Source: Cinnamomum chago (lineage: Eukaryota > Streptophyta > Magnoliopsida > Laurales > Lauraceae). Taken from it: DNA of 64,000 bases. The notes below the pieces were generated by a model, which was not told the origin of the DNA, did no database searches, and was given only the letters and a program-made list of their open reading frames with translations. Each line of letters opens with the position of its first letter. The first letter of the stretch is position 1. Both the position numbers and the translations under genes were made by a program. The DNA lies in assembly GCA_038049695.1 (NCBI GenBank), contig CP142453.1:115150001-115214000 (forward strand), written 5' to 3'. Shown here in pieces: positions 1 through 12,929 of the stretch.

Positions 1-990
1 TTGAGGCGATAAAGGATATGTATAATAGAGCCGTGACATCTATAAGAACGACTGGCGGAGAGTCTAAAGAGTTTCCTATCACGATTGGTCTACACCAAGG
101 CTCAGCGTTAAGCCCGTACTTGTTTACCCTAGTTATGGATGAGATTACAAGACATATTCAGGATGAGGTGTCGTGGTGTATGCTATTTGCAGATGACATT
201 GTTTTAGTGAATGAAACGAGAGAAGGAGTGAATGCTAAGCTAGAATTGTGGCGAAAAACGTTAGAGACAAAATGGTTTAGGCTAAGTTGATGCAAGACGG
301 AATATATGGAATGCAATTTTAGTCAAAGTAGGACACTTGGTAACTTAGAAGTAAGTTTGGGCACACAAAAGATTGTAGAGAAAGAAAACTTTAGGTACCT
401 TGGATCTATGGTGCAACAGGATGGAGAGATTGATACTGATGTAAGTCATAGGATTCAGGCCGGGTGGACCAAATGGAGGAGTGCTTCGGGGGTCTTGTGT
501 GATCGGAAAGTCCCCCTCAAGGTTAAAGGAAAGTATTATAAGGTGGCGGTACGTCTAGCGTTATATGGATCAGAATGTTGGGCAGTAAAGCATGATCATA
601 TTAAGAAGATGGAAGTTGCGGAGATGAGAATGCTAAGATGGATGTGCAAGATCACAAGGAGAGATAAGATTATGAATGAGGAGATTAGGGGCAAAGTAAG
701 AATAGCACCGATTAAAGATAAAATAAGAGAAAATCGACTGAGATGGTTCGGCCATGTTAGAAGGCGCCCAACGGAGGCACCTATTAAAAGGTGTGAAAGC
801 ATGGAGATTGCCCGGAGTAGGAAAGGGGGAGGGAGACCCAAGAGAAGTTGGAAAGAAACTATTAAACATGACCTTGCCTACATGGATCTAACGGAGGACA
901 TGACCCTAAACAGATTTGATTGGCGTCATCAAATCCATATAGCCGACCCCACCTAGTGGGAAAAGGCTTCGTTTGGTTTGGTTTGGTTTG
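1..990 (+). mobile_element. RTE-type LINE, 3' part of reverse transcriptase ORF
   Basis: This is the 3' part of a non-LTR retrotransposon whose 5' end lies beyond the left edge. Frame 3 reads from the window start to a TAG at 954-956, broken only by one TGA at 288-290, so a single nonsense change separates it from an open frame. The reverse transcriptase core shows the FADD catalytic box (LFADDIVL, near 181-205) after a GSALSPYLF segment. The C-terminal part carries YLGSMVQQDGEID, LYGSECWA, RMLRWM and LRWFGHV blocks and ends in HIADPT, all typical of plant RTE elements. The 3' tail is a short (TTTGG)n-like repeat at about 968-991 rather than poly(A), which is also usual for RTE. It lies downstream of the visible exons of the minus-strand esterase gene and may sit in that gene's last intron. 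Confidence 0.88.
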
Positions 991-1735
991 GATGTTCTTC
1001 ATAGATTGTGTCGCTCTTACAATACCATTTTAAAAAAAGTTTTCATTGTATTGATGCTGCTACTGATAGAAAATGGATGGACTATTAATAACTAATTTTT
1101 TAATTAATATATTTTTTTTTACAAAATAAAAATCTTATGATTAACAATATGCTGAGATTCAAACCCTTGAACGAGTTATGACATGATTTCGATTTTCAGA
1201 ACAATGAACAATATCGCAAAAGGAAAACTTTCACATGCGCATGCACATCTAGACCATCCTAAAGACTGGACCCACCTTTGATTTTTGCAAGCGGCAGGTG
1301 ACACACGGTCTGGATGTACAGTGCGCAGGTGAGTATTTTCGCATCACAGAATTATCATCATCGTCCATATCTTAATTCTTCTACCCATGGTTGACTATAA
1401 CAGTTCGTCAATTGAACTCTAGGGGGAAAACACTATGACCAAAATTCCCTATCTACCCACCAATGTACATTACTACAATACGTCAATACCACAGAATGTC
1501 TGGAATTTATTTGCCTTTGTTAGAGCAATCAGTATCCTTTATAGAAAAGATATATCAACAACCTCCTATCATTTATGCTCCCTTCACACAAATTTTATTA
1601 AGCCTTTCATTATTTAAAAGAGGTCGTCTCCACCAATCACTCATTCCCAATGCCACATTGTCATTTGAAGGTTTGAAGGCTGCTACTGCTACTACAAAGT
1701 ATTTAATGATTGTTCAAAAGGTAGAGAGAAGAGAC
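991..1735. other. No gene recognised (probable last visible intron of esterase)
   Basis: A/T-rich stretch between the LINE tail and exon 9 of the minus-strand esterase. The minus strand was searched for the conserved C-terminal exon of the DUF676 family and nothing convincing was found, so the terminal exon probably lies left of the window. The open frame at 1463-1804 runs antisense across exon 9 and has no family features. Confidence 0.4.
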
Positions 1736-4700
1736 CTGAATGACACTGTGTGCAGCAGATTTTTGCTTACAGGCATGAAAACTAACATCTACTTTTTCCC
1801 ATGACACACTTGAGAGACCTGCCAACAGCTTTTCTGCAGAATCATGGTACAACAAGAAAAAAAAAATGCAGTCAATTTTTTTAATTCTTCAAAGTTTATA
1901 GGACACTATACCCAAAAGCTAAAACAGCAAAGACAACTTCAGAAAATACACTATATCTTCTGTATCATGAGCTCAAATGGTACATAAACTATGATCCCCA
2001 GCTACAGGATGGATACTGGAGACACATACAATCCGACATGTTATGTTGCCCATTTTGAAGTATCCATGCATCATAGTACACAAACCAATCATTTTGTTTG
2101 AAGTTTCTCAAATTCATAAAACATCTTAAAACTAAAACGGCTTAAAACTAAAACGGCAAAGAGATCTAGAAAATGAGCCTGGATCCTGTCCATCCCCTTC
2201 TGGACAAAGGTGGAGCCAGGCAGCCAACAATAAAATATAGAACATGTCATGCGTTGATATAGCCTACTGGCCCCATAGAACTCAAGGGGATCATACTCAT
2301 CATATAGTAGATCTTTAAAAAAGAAAAAATGAATGAAAATGATAGCCGATAGTAAGCATCGATTCGAAGTTTATGTGTCCCGGGTTCAATCTTTACTGGT
2401 TCCCTCTAATAAAATCAACAATGATACCTGTAAAGCCAAAAAAAAATTATGAAACATTACAGACCTTCTATCATATCAAATCCCTCATCTCCATCTGAAT
2501 CAAGTTCACCTTGTACGGTATCATTTGCTTTTGATCTTTCTTCATATACAATATGAGGATATTTCTCGCTTACAGAATCCTCCCACTAAATAACAAAGAA
2601 GAAATGGAGGATCAGTCATTTATAAACGACACTTCATTTGAAAATAAACCGGTAACTCAGTATACATGTTAAAAAGTATTACTTTTGGCAGTTCACTGTT
2701 GCGTCTGATTGATGAAGTTCTCCACCCCACAATATCTTAATGAATTTAGTTATGAAAAACAAGCAACACTAAAGTGCAGGTCAAAGCAAAAGATAAATAA
2801 CATAAACAACCCAGATGCATTCAATAAGAGAACTAGAGGATACGATCATGAGCAACATTTGAATATGCCACTCGACGTCTGAATGCACGCAAAGCAGTCC
2901 TGCGCAAGTGAAATAAAGAATCTTGATTAGGCATCCGGTCACTGAAAAAGGATAACTAAAAGAAATTACTGGTTTTCCTAAACCATCAGAACTGAAAGCA
3001 CAACTGCAATTAATCATACATAAAGTAAAGGTCATCACAGTCATCCAGCATGCGCTGCAACAGTGGAGGTCCCCCTTCATCATTATCAGTAAGGAAAAGA
3101 TGCCTTCCAGTTCTCCTAAATATCATATGAATAACAAGAGATGCAGCTTTCTCAAAAAAAGGGACACCAAAAAGAAATGGAACCTGGATACACAACAGAG
3201 ATACCCAAACAGGATATAAGTTGACACATCAAATTTTCATTTTTAGATGTTTCTAGTGGTCTAAAATTACAGGGGATGTTCACTACACAATGCTTAATCC
3301 GTCTCTACTATGTGACTAATACCAAAATAGGAAGAAAAAAAAAAGATGACTAATACCAGAAAGCTCCAGCCAATAGAGGAGATGGAGTACCTGTTTGTGA
3401 CCCCTTGAACCAAGATGTGGGGTGGCAGCAGTAATAAAATTCATTGCCTCTAGTCCCGCTATTGTACCTCTTTTATCCACATCTGTCATGCCACTTGATA
3501 AATCCTCAGACTCCCTTCCGCTAGGTGGTCGATATAGTCTCCCAATTGCATATCTTGCTACCAAGCCTCCAACCGAATGTGCAATAAAGGATATCTTCCT
3601 TATTTCAGGTTTTCGTTGAATGAGTTCAACAACCTGAAATTTTATATATTTGTAAGTGACAGAGCAACCTGATAGAGGATGGCAAATTGAGAGAAGCATC
3701 CACTTCATGAAAAATCATTAACTACTAGCAAACAATGCCCATGCTAAGCACGAGCAAGAAACTAACGACATTTGTAATGAAAAACTATTAATATAAAGTC
3801 GATGGAGATATATTATTTCTTATTATATACATATATAAAATTGCAACCAATCCCTATAGACATTGGTACCTATAAAACTGGTCTATTCATATCCATTTAA
3901 ATTATTAGAGATATTTTGAAATATAATTCATTCAGTGACATAATGAATTAGAAGATATTCATTTTTGGAATAAGTAGTTATCAATTTATATAGCTCAAGC
4001 CTACAAACAGTGTCAAGTACAAACCCTGTATAATTCAATTTTGACACATGATATGCAATACATATGTAGTTATGGGAAAAAAAAAAAGAATAAGAAATAA
4101 GATACAATACATACCATGAAAATTTCATGGTAAAATTATAGTTGAGATTCAAGTACGCAAGTAAATAATGCGATAAACATTAAATAGATAAAAACATGTA
4201 TGAATATAAGGGTTTCCTAGAATGAAATTGATTGCTCAATCTTGAAAGATATAAATAGTTTATGCATGGCCAGAAAATCATAAAGGTATAGGATTAAAGA
4301 GAAAAAGAAGAAAAGATCACATTACAATATATTATATTTTGTAGAATGTTTGTGCATCTCCACATTTTTTTAAGCACAGATGCTCTGTAGTAGAGAGATG
4401 CTTGAGCTACTTGTATAGTTGTAATCTTAGATGCAAAAATTTATAAGAGGGGCTGAATAGGAAACTTAAGAAAGGAAGCAGGTACAAAACGGGACAGTAA
4501 AGAGTCAAAAGAAGTTTCGTATTCTTTTACTTCCAAGAATGTTCCTATCAATGGCTGATATTAATAGGGCTGATAAATATTAGACAACAGTCGTAGGATT
4601 GATATTAGTAGGAAGTCAAACTTGGAGAATGGTCAAAATTAAAATTGAAATTAGCTATGAAATTGGCAATCAAATCCAGTTTGCTTCAAATATAATAATT

Positions 4701-7700
4701 GAAAGATCTTGCTTTATTTTTTTATTGGGTTTCAGCCTATAGAGACAGGGCAAATCCAAGCGATTAAACTTTGTCTTGGAGAATTTCAGGGGTAAGATGG
4801 CCTAAGTTACGAGGGTATTGGAAAGGTGTCAGGACTAAGGGAGGAAGAGAGACAAAGCAAGAAGAGACTGGGTTGAGACCATCAGAGTTACAAGAAACTG
4901 AATGTAGATGGAATACCAAAAACAAATTATGGTGCTTCCCAAATTTGTGCATGCTCGCAGCCGGCAGGTTGGGAAAGGGAAAGGCTAGACTCTTATGTAA
5001 GTATTTATAATTATCCTTCTCCATGTTTTCTAATGAGTGAAAGTTTGTGGCTATAAGAATATTGGTAGCATACAGACTTGTGCTTTCAAAATGGGAACGT
5101 CTTGGTAAATTTGAAAACCACTCAGTGAATAAGTTGTAATAGATTCTGATATCTAAAGCAACCACAACACAAAACAGATGCGTTCAAGTGGTTATCTCAT
5201 GCATGATTAGTGTAGTGATAGATACAAACAAGTGGAGCATAATGTGACAGTTGACTACTACCATTTCAATAAAAACGGACATTTACCAGCATTGTGTGGA
5301 GCTTAATAGAAGTGATTAGAAGACAAAGTACGTGTGGCTGAGTTGCATATACAAAGATAGATGTGCAGAGTCATGGGAAAAGATAAGATTAGGAAGAGAA
5401 AATATAGAAATGTATGGTACATAAGATGAGAAGCGGGTAGATCCAATAGAAGAGAAAAGAGAAGTGGAGTATAAGACATCAACAGGTAGCTCCAATAGAA
5501 GAGAAAATAAAGAAGGATAGTTTGAGATGGTTTAGGCATATACTTGAAGAACTTAAGTTTCACAGGTACAAGAAACTAGGATAAGTAGAGAGTTCGAGTG
5601 AAGCGGTATATAGTGATATGTTAGAATTTGAAATCACACAAAACATAACCCTAAAATAGGTATGAATGGAAAGTATAACTCGAAAGGCCAACCACAAAGA
5701 GATGGAATAAAGCTTCAAGAATGATGATGACGAGGACGACGTTTCCCATGTAGCTAATAGAGAAAGTAGATCTTAGTAATATCATCTCATGAGCAACTAG
5801 AGATAGTTTGATAAAATGCCCATGGTTATTCTGATTCATTGTCAATAAAGTGAGGGATTTGACAAAGAGACAGGTGCCGCAGGACTGAGGAGTATTTTTC
5901 AAACAGGAATGCAGTAGTCTCATAAACATTGGCGAAGTTTGATAATCTTGTGACATTTTTGTAAGAAAATCATTAAAAAACCGATAATATCTATTGAAAA
6001 ATGTAGAATAAGTATGCAAATAAATAATTGATCTATTGAAACTTCAAATTATCAGTTAGTAGGTAAGTTGATGATAAGTTGTTATTTGTTATCAACTATG
6101 GAACCAAGTAGGTCATTCATACTCTTTTTTTTTAATAAAAAAAATGATCTTTTAATATTTGTTTTTTTTTTATAACAATAAAGTTTTATTAAGAAGCAAA
6201 AAAGAAAACAAAACAGGACAAAGCCACAACAAGCCAGCTCACACAAGACTCCAAAAAAGAGAACTACAAAACAAAATGATACTATACATCAAAATTAAGA
6301 GATGAAAGAAAAACTCCCTCCTTTGCAAGAGCATCTGCCATCACATTAGCGCCTCTTAAAATATTTGTTACTAGAGTGTCTACTGTACTTTTTTTTTTTA
6401 AAAAAATTCTTTATTCTAAGATTTACTCTATGAGACTTAAAATTGTAAAACAAGATTAACCAATATAATACAAGATCGATTCCCAGTTTTTGGAGAAATT
6501 TTTTTTCGAAAATTCCCGATGACAAGAAATGTTGCTAACAAAATTTGTGTCAATGGCTGAAAGAAAGGCCAAAACATTGGCAAAAGGAGTAAACTATGAG
6601 TTGGTATTACTTTCCATTGTGATCAAACAGAAAGGGAATACCCTTTTTTATCTTTCTTTTGTACATTCACTTGTATTACAATATAAGTATCAGTTTTCCT
6701 GGAAAAAGTAACCCAATATCTAAAAATCAAACCAACCTCTTCAGCCAATCGCTCTCCCATCACATCAACACCATCTAATGTAAGCGTTGATACATTCCGC
6801 TTGCTACCTGCATGCAATTGTGTCAGCCAAACTACTAAAGATGCACAAATTGTGGTTAAACATCAATAACATGATTCCAACACTGCGGTTGCTCACTACT
6901 CTATTCTATATATAACTATATATTGGATGTCCTTTGTATGTGGATAGAATAAGAAGGGTATCCAAGAGGGATAAATACCTCATCATGTCCTGGGTGCCAA
7001 TAGGAAAGATATTGCTTGTTTTGATGGAGGTCAAGGACGCTGATTGGGAAATCTAAGGCACCTTCTACTGGCCACCTTGATTTGGAAGCTTACCGGGTAA
7101 TCAAGGGGCGTGTGCCACAGTCTATAAACTTATCAAACTCTCAAAAAGATGTCGAGTCAATAAAGTCTACTGAGCTGATCTAGTACTCAGTAAATGATAG
7201 GCCAGTTTTATGGTGTGTACCAACTACCAAGGGAATTGCAACTATCATTATACCCTTTCTGAATAGAAGAGCCCAATGGAAGTGTGATTAAAGCAATATA
7301 AAGGAGAAAATAAACTTAAAACTTGAAAAAGGAAAATCCTTACAATGAACTATTACTTTATCTGGAAATGCTCTTACAAGCTGATCAGCTGCAAACTTCC
7401 AATCAGCAGTACTGCAGAAGGGGTAAAAGAGCCACTTTCAATACTGAGTAAAGTGGAAAACTTCAACAGAAGAAAAGTATTCAACTCAAGTCTCCTTGAC
7501 AACAATAAAATTTCTTGCTCAACATGACAATTCACTACCAGACCAAAATATAAGAAGTCAATTCAGTACCAAAACAAAATATACTTTGTTCTTGATCTTA
7601 GCAGACATAAGTTCGACTGTTATTAATAATAATAACAATAATGAAGAAGAAGAAGAAGAAGAAGAAGCCATCCCCATCTTCAATAAGCCCTGTTCTGATG

Positions 7701-8314
7701 AGATTTCATCACAGGAAATCCAAATGTTCATGCTGACAGGGTAGTGATGAAAAGTCCACTCTTGACACAATTGGAATGCAAAATGAGGCAAAAGAATCTC
7801 AACTGATTCAATTCATCAACACTTTAGTGTCTCGAAAAAAGCAATAATAATCACTTAGAATTGACATTTTTCACCCATTCAATTGTTCCTTCTTTATAAT
7901 CACCAATGAAAAAGCATGTCTTCTACCCAATTACCACATTCCCTAATACAGATTTTTTTATAATAAAAAAAAATATAAGAATCCAATCACATGCCAAAAA
8001 CACAAAAAGTTTCACACATTTTTTCATGCACCCAAAATCAAATCCTTCAAAAAAAAAAATCAAATCAAATCAAATCACATAACATAGAATCCCACTAGAA
8101 CATGAACATCAAAAGAAATGTCAAGGGGGAAAAAGAAGAAAGAGAAAAGGGAAATCTTGTGAAAGCCAAACTACTACCTTCCGAGGATTCCATTGACCAT
8201 AATGATGAGATGATCGGCAGAAGCAGAAGAATCCGAAGAACTCCAGACATCGCGTCCGCCATTAACAGATTCTGAACAGACTCCGCTCTTTTCTTGTCTA
8301 TCGGAATCCATCAT
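1736..8314 (-). CDS. DUF676/ROG1-type serine esterase (alpha/beta hydrolase), 3' end incomplete
   Basis: Putative serine esterase or lipase of the DUF676 family, a cytosolic or membrane-associated alpha/beta hydrolase acting on ester lipids; the substrate is unknown. Exons in order are 8314-8178, 7411-7344, 6807-6737, 3633-3391, 3183-3020, 2899-2844, 2735-2683, 2585-2465 and 1818-1736. All have GT-AG borders and matching phases and give 332 residues. Conserved features are the strand with IIMVNGILGS (about residues 37-46), the block LTLDGVDVMGERL, the nucleophile elbow AHSVGG with Ser112, then NFITAATPHLGSRGH, RTGRHLFLTDND, RRRVAYSNV, GWRTSSIRR, YPHIVYEE and VSWEKVDVSF. The order matches Arabidopsis At5g51180-like proteins, as I recall them. 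The start is the first of two adjacent ATGs (8314). The last C-terminal segment is missing, probably off the left edge. If the intron after 2465 is retained, translation stops at TAA 2459-2457 and gives a 306 aa product. Intron 3 (3634-6736) holds LINE remnants. Confidence 0.9.
5290..5745 (+). mobile_element. Degenerate RTE LINE 3' fragment
   Basis: Plus-strand traces of the RTE C-terminal region can be read across several frames: KDKIRKRKYRN, then IEEKIKKDSLRWF followed by RHI, matching the DKIMNEEIR and LRWFGHV blocks of the copy at 1-990. It ends with a GATGATGACGAGGACGACG tail near 5722-5741, the (TGA)n type of RTE terminus. It lies inside intron 3 of the minus-strand esterase, in the opposite orientation. 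There are many stops and frameshifts, so it is an old insertion. Confidence 0.6.
6150..6385 (-). mobile_element. L1-type LINE, truncated 3' end with poly(A)
   Basis: On the minus strand the sequence reads RGANVMADALAKEGVF, the C-terminal RNase H signature (ADALAK) of plant L1 elements. It is followed by a T-rich 3' UTR, a TTAATAAAACTTT polyadenylation context and an A-tract, seen as the T-run at about 6162-6171 on the plus strand. It is a short 5'-truncated copy in intron 3 of the esterase, in the same orientation as that gene. Confidence 0.72.
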
Positions 8315-8369
8315 TTCATTCTACATATGCATTTCTCTCTTCTTTCTATTAAAAGATTAGAAGAAGAAG

Positions 8370-8391
8370 AATCGAATCGAATCGAATCGAT

Positions 8392-8455
<64 letters not shown>
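8370..8455. repeat. (AATCG)n and long (AG)n microsatellites in esterase leader
   Basis: A short run of about four AATCG units (about 8370-8391) is followed by an uninterrupted AG dinucleotide tract at 8399-8455, about 28 units. It begins about 85 bp upstream of the esterase start codon and would be read as CT repeats in the 5' leader or core promoter. CT-rich leaders are common in plant genes, so a regulatory role is possible but not shown. Confidence 0.93.
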
Positions 8456-8459
<4 letters not shown>

Positions 8460-8545
8460 CGACGTTTCGTTGTTTAGAAGGCAAAGGGTGTAGATGTGAT
8501 GTAAGAGAGGGGAAAATAAAAAGATGAAATTGAGAGAATAGAGGA

Positions 8546-8574
8546 GAGAAGAAGAAGAAGAAGAAGAAGAAGAA
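8546..8574. repeat. (GAA)n microsatellite
   Basis: About nine GAA units, perfect, some 90 bp beyond the AG tract in the region upstream of the esterase gene. Confidence 0.9.
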
Positions 8575-11269
8575 TGAAAAGGGTCTGTGATGTCACCCCA
8601 AAGGTGGTAATTTAAAAGGGAACAACTTTACTAGTAAAATAAAGTGAACGGAATTGGCTGTGACATCTGTTTCTCCGCGAGAGCGAGGAATCCCAATTCC
8701 TGTATCTCCGGTACAAAATCAAAACTTTCAAAGGATAGGCAGTTTTTTTTTTTTTTTCCGTCCATTTTCCTTTTCTTTTCTATTGTGCTATGGAAAATTT
8801 AAACAATTTTTTTTATGATGATACTTATACTTTTATTGGGATTTCTGACTGGTTTTCATATGCTTGCATTTGGAAAACCCAATTTTAGGTCCATTGCAAA
8901 TTCCTCTTTCCTTGTTCAAGAATTTGATAGGAGGAAATCTTTTCTCAGTAGATTTATTATTGTAATTTTAAGAAGGAATGTGGACTCATTTGTACCGAGT
9001 GGACCGAGTGAAATACACAAACTCTGTCACAATCATATTTTAAAAGGATGGAGTTGACTTTGATATTCCAAAATTAAACATGAAAACTTATTTAGGTATG
9101 GCTGATGTGATCGGCTATTCTAAAATATTCCTTAAAAAGGGGGAAAAGGAGCACATTTTCCTGAGGGTCAGGGTATTAGCCAATTAAAAAAATCAGGGTC
9201 ATCTTTATTTGAATAATAATATACTAACATAATAACATGTGATGAGCATAAGTAGGTCCAAATATTGTAAACTAAATATTCATATATATAATATTAAATA
9301 AGTACAAACAAAATCAAATTGAAATAAAAGGGGACATAAAAGTAAAGGAAAATTAACTCATAGATCGCTTATCTTCTAACGAAAATATCCAAATAATCAT
9401 CATTTGTTAATCTTATTCTTAAATCTTAGATAGAAAATAAAAGAAAATAAAAGGTCAAAAGTATATGTTTGCATGCTACGAGATATAAAATGAGAATTGG
9501 GAAAGAAATATATTAGAAGAGGTGGGGGTAAAAAGAGAGTTATTAAAAAAGAAGAAGTGGAGAGTGGATGTGGGGTTTGATGAGATATAGAATACGTAGT
9601 TGAATAACATGGGCAGAGGGGAGCAAAATGCGGTGTATTTGAAAAAAAAATGCGTATAACTTCGTATCAAGATTACATCTGGCATTCAAAATTAGATCAA
9701 AAACCTTCCATCTTAATATGTTATAATAGGAGCAAATACATGAGAATTTATGGCTATATTAGCTCTAGTAATGGATTATTAAAGAGATAAGTGGGTGGCA
9801 AACATAAAACAACAATAAAGATGGAAACCTGACTTCTTCGGGATTTAAACTACTTAGGTGATGATTGAGTATTCATTTTTCATCTTCTTTTATTCGATTT
9901 CACTCAAATTGGTTATTTAAAAAAAAAAATTGGATATTTAGCCTTACCTTTTTTTAATTTTTGGTCACTCATAAAATACAAGGAGTTCTATCACATGAAA
10001 CAAACAGGTCGTAGATGCTTGGCAATCCCTTGATTTTTACCTTCAATTTAACTAAATCCGATAGATTTGAATCTTCTTTCATGACTAATTTTTATAATCC
10101 CACATGCATATGGTGTGTGGCGGCACAAACATGCCATGTACCCATTTATATTTATATTATATAAAAGTCGCCCACGCTCGTTGATCTTGAGATGAAGAGA
10201 TAGGATCAGGTGGGTTTATTATAATTAAAACTTGGGTTTGAGCACCAAATTCCAGTTGGTGTTCTTCATTTTATGGGTTGACCAGGCACCGTTATCATTT
10301 GGATTTTGGACCATTCATTGTGCTGTGGAACCCACAATTAGGCAGTCCACGGTCAAATGGCTTTTATTTGGACCAATTGATCTCATATACACTGTCGCCA
10401 TACATTTCTGAATGCAGCTATCTGACTTCTTTAATCTATGAGGGCTACCTTCAGTTGACCAGAATCGCCATCAGGCCCTACGATCTCATCAAAATGAGAC
10501 TTGCATCACTTCTTAAAAATAAAAGTAACATGTGATTCGAGTAAGTTAGATCAAACAAAGGCGGAGCCTCACAAATTTAGTCAGGTTTTAGAGGCCATCA
10601 GCACCATATTAGAATCCGAATGGGTTGACCCTTGGTTGGGCTCACTCGGGATCTATGAGTTAAAACCTTATTAGCTTATCATAATAAATACTGTAATAGT
10701 CTTATAGATATAGTATATAATAATACTGTTATAGATATAGTACATAATTTCTGTTACTAACATATTTGGATCCATTGGATCTAGCCTATAGACCAGGATT
10801 CAAGCAGTCGCATTTGAACATGAACCTATTTTTGAGATGGGTCCAGTCAAAACATTCGACTTGATTGGTGGTTTTCTAAAGAGCAAGAAAAATGGAGTCT
10901 TGGCTTTCCAACCGACCATTTCCAAGACAATAATAAAAAAATAGATGTTTGGTGTGTTTTCTGTTGAGTTTGCCCATCAAATCTTTTGGATAGTTTTTTT
11001 TTTTTGGTACGCCAACCAAAAAAAGGACTCACATAAGAAAAGAGAGGTGACCTATCCAGGATACAAACCCACATTCACATAAAAATTAACGTTGTTTGGG
11101 TAAGAAGCCTTCATTTAAATAGTTTTTATACATAGTTGGAGGCGATCTAACAGAAAGCAAAGATGCGTATACGTTAAAGCAGTTCATCTGAAAGTAGAAG
11201 GTTTTCCTTGCTGGAATTGATTCTGATGGCAGACGATATCCATGCATTTAATTAATAGTTCAACTGCTT
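8575..11269. other. Intergenic, no gene recognised
   Basis: A/T-rich sequence with homopolymer runs and no open frame with family features. A small imperfect direct repeat of about 20 bp (TTATAGATATAGTA core) occurs twice at 10699-10747. The ORFs at 8815, 10278 and 10847 are short and look random. Confidence 0.5.
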
Positions 11270-12540
11270 AAATGATGAAGCAAACCACTCAAAAAATCAA
11301 GTCACTATTCATGGGTGATGGGAACACTCACACCACTCAAAAAAATCAAAGCATTCAGATGCTTCACTCTATCAACTGATGTCAGGTCATATGGGGCACA
11401 AATGAAATGCCAAACAACTTGGATAATTTTGTCAAAACCAATTCTAAAGAGTTAACAAGCACAAGTGTGGCCTCTAATGGTTGGTTCAGATTGCTGGTTG
11501 AACATTTCCAAGGAGTTACTGGATTGGCAGCCCTCCGATATCACCCTGCTGCTAGATACGCTGCTCTTTCCATGTGTGTGAGCTGTTCTTCCCACTTTGG
11601 AAGTTTTCCCTCCATCTCATGTGGGCTTTCTTTAGGTTCCAGCCCCCTAGGCATTTCAGTTCACAAGTCCAAGTGCAATGCAACCATGAGTATATAATTC
11701 ACTCATTATAGTTATGAAAACCCTAAACATTCAAAGACCCTAAAATGATCATTCTTGAAGAAGATTAACTTAGGGGTAGGGTAGAGGTAAAAGGTGAAAG
11801 GGTGGAGGATCATTCTTGAAGAAGATTTACAAGTGAACAGTGGGGACCATTTTCTGTCGAAAATCTGATGCCCATTTTACCTTTATTTATAGTTGAATTG
11901 AATCTCAAGAAAATTTATATTTCAAAGACCATTTAATGATAATGGTGATTTTAAATTGAGTTTAGAATAATCCCGCGAGGCTAATTTTTTGCCCGGACTC
12001 TCACTCATTTTCCATCACCCCTGAAAATAATGCATTGCAGTTTGCAATCCCATAAGTGAAATTACCTCTTCTAAATTTGGCCTAAAAATTCACCCTAGTT
12101 CCAAAAATAATCAAGCAATGATTCATCCATGCTATGCTCAATTAAAGGGGGCCCCAGGTTGCTCAACATATAAAAGAAACTTTAGAGCCTGTGGTTGATA
12201 TCCCTATTTAAGTAGACCACATCCGTTTCATGGATCACAGTTCCTTGGGTTATCACGAAATGATTTGGCATATACCTACTATGGCATCTGGATTGTCCCC
12301 CAAACCAGAATGCAATGGAACTCGAATAACTGCATCTCTTTGTTTCCTTCCTCACCATTTCTCTGTCTCTGACTTCTACATTGTAGTTTCTTGTCCCAAG
12401 CTTTCACATTTTTCCTACCCACATTATTAAAGTGTGTCACATACATACATACGCCCTTCATTGAGAAATGATCATGTCCTGCACACCTGATTGACCCATG
12501 GAAACACCTTCGCTTGATCAATGGCAACCATGTAGAGGAA
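11270..12540. repeat. Diverged duplicated segment, copy A
   Basis: Shares a colinear series of anchors with 25880-27060: the block around GGTTCAGATTGCTGGTTGAA (11480-11510 against 26034-26066), the block with AACTCACTCATTAT-type sequence (11693-11712 against 26228-26246), CCCTATTTAA (12203 against 26623), CTACCCACATTATT (12416 against 26772), and ATTGAGAAATGATCATGTCC (12460 against 26829). The middle parts differ by insertions. Neither copy has a recognisable gene; the short ORFs at 11407 and 12230 are not conserved between the copies. Confidence 0.75.
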
Positions 12541-12929
12541 CCATTCCAATTTCTTAATTATATATACCATTGAGTTATCACATGCATGAAAAAAATAACG
12601 AAGCACTAGTAATTCAACCTTGTAGTGACATGTCCATTAGAGTGAAAATTGATTAACAGGTTGGATGAAAATATAGCTGAGCCCATCATATGTCAAATCA
12701 GGTCAGCTCCATATTCTTTTATATCAAAGTCAAGAGTCCGAGAAGAGGATATATTTATATACAAGAAAAAAAGAAGATGTAAAAAATTTGCATAAATTAT
12801 CATGTAATTAAATTTATGAATCGCACTATAAGATTATAAGAGAGAGTAAAGATTTAAGTGAAAGACTATAAGATATCTAAAAATAGTTCAGTTTTATGCT
12901 AAAAAGATCAACTATGGAAGTTATAGTCT

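Noticed and set aside
2325-2450. SINE with a B-box-like CGGGTTCAATC
   Set aside because: No A box at the right distance and no target duplication; too weak to list.
8294-8527. ORF with a long ER repeat
   Set aside because: It is a translation of the AG microsatellite and overlaps the antisense of esterase exon 1.
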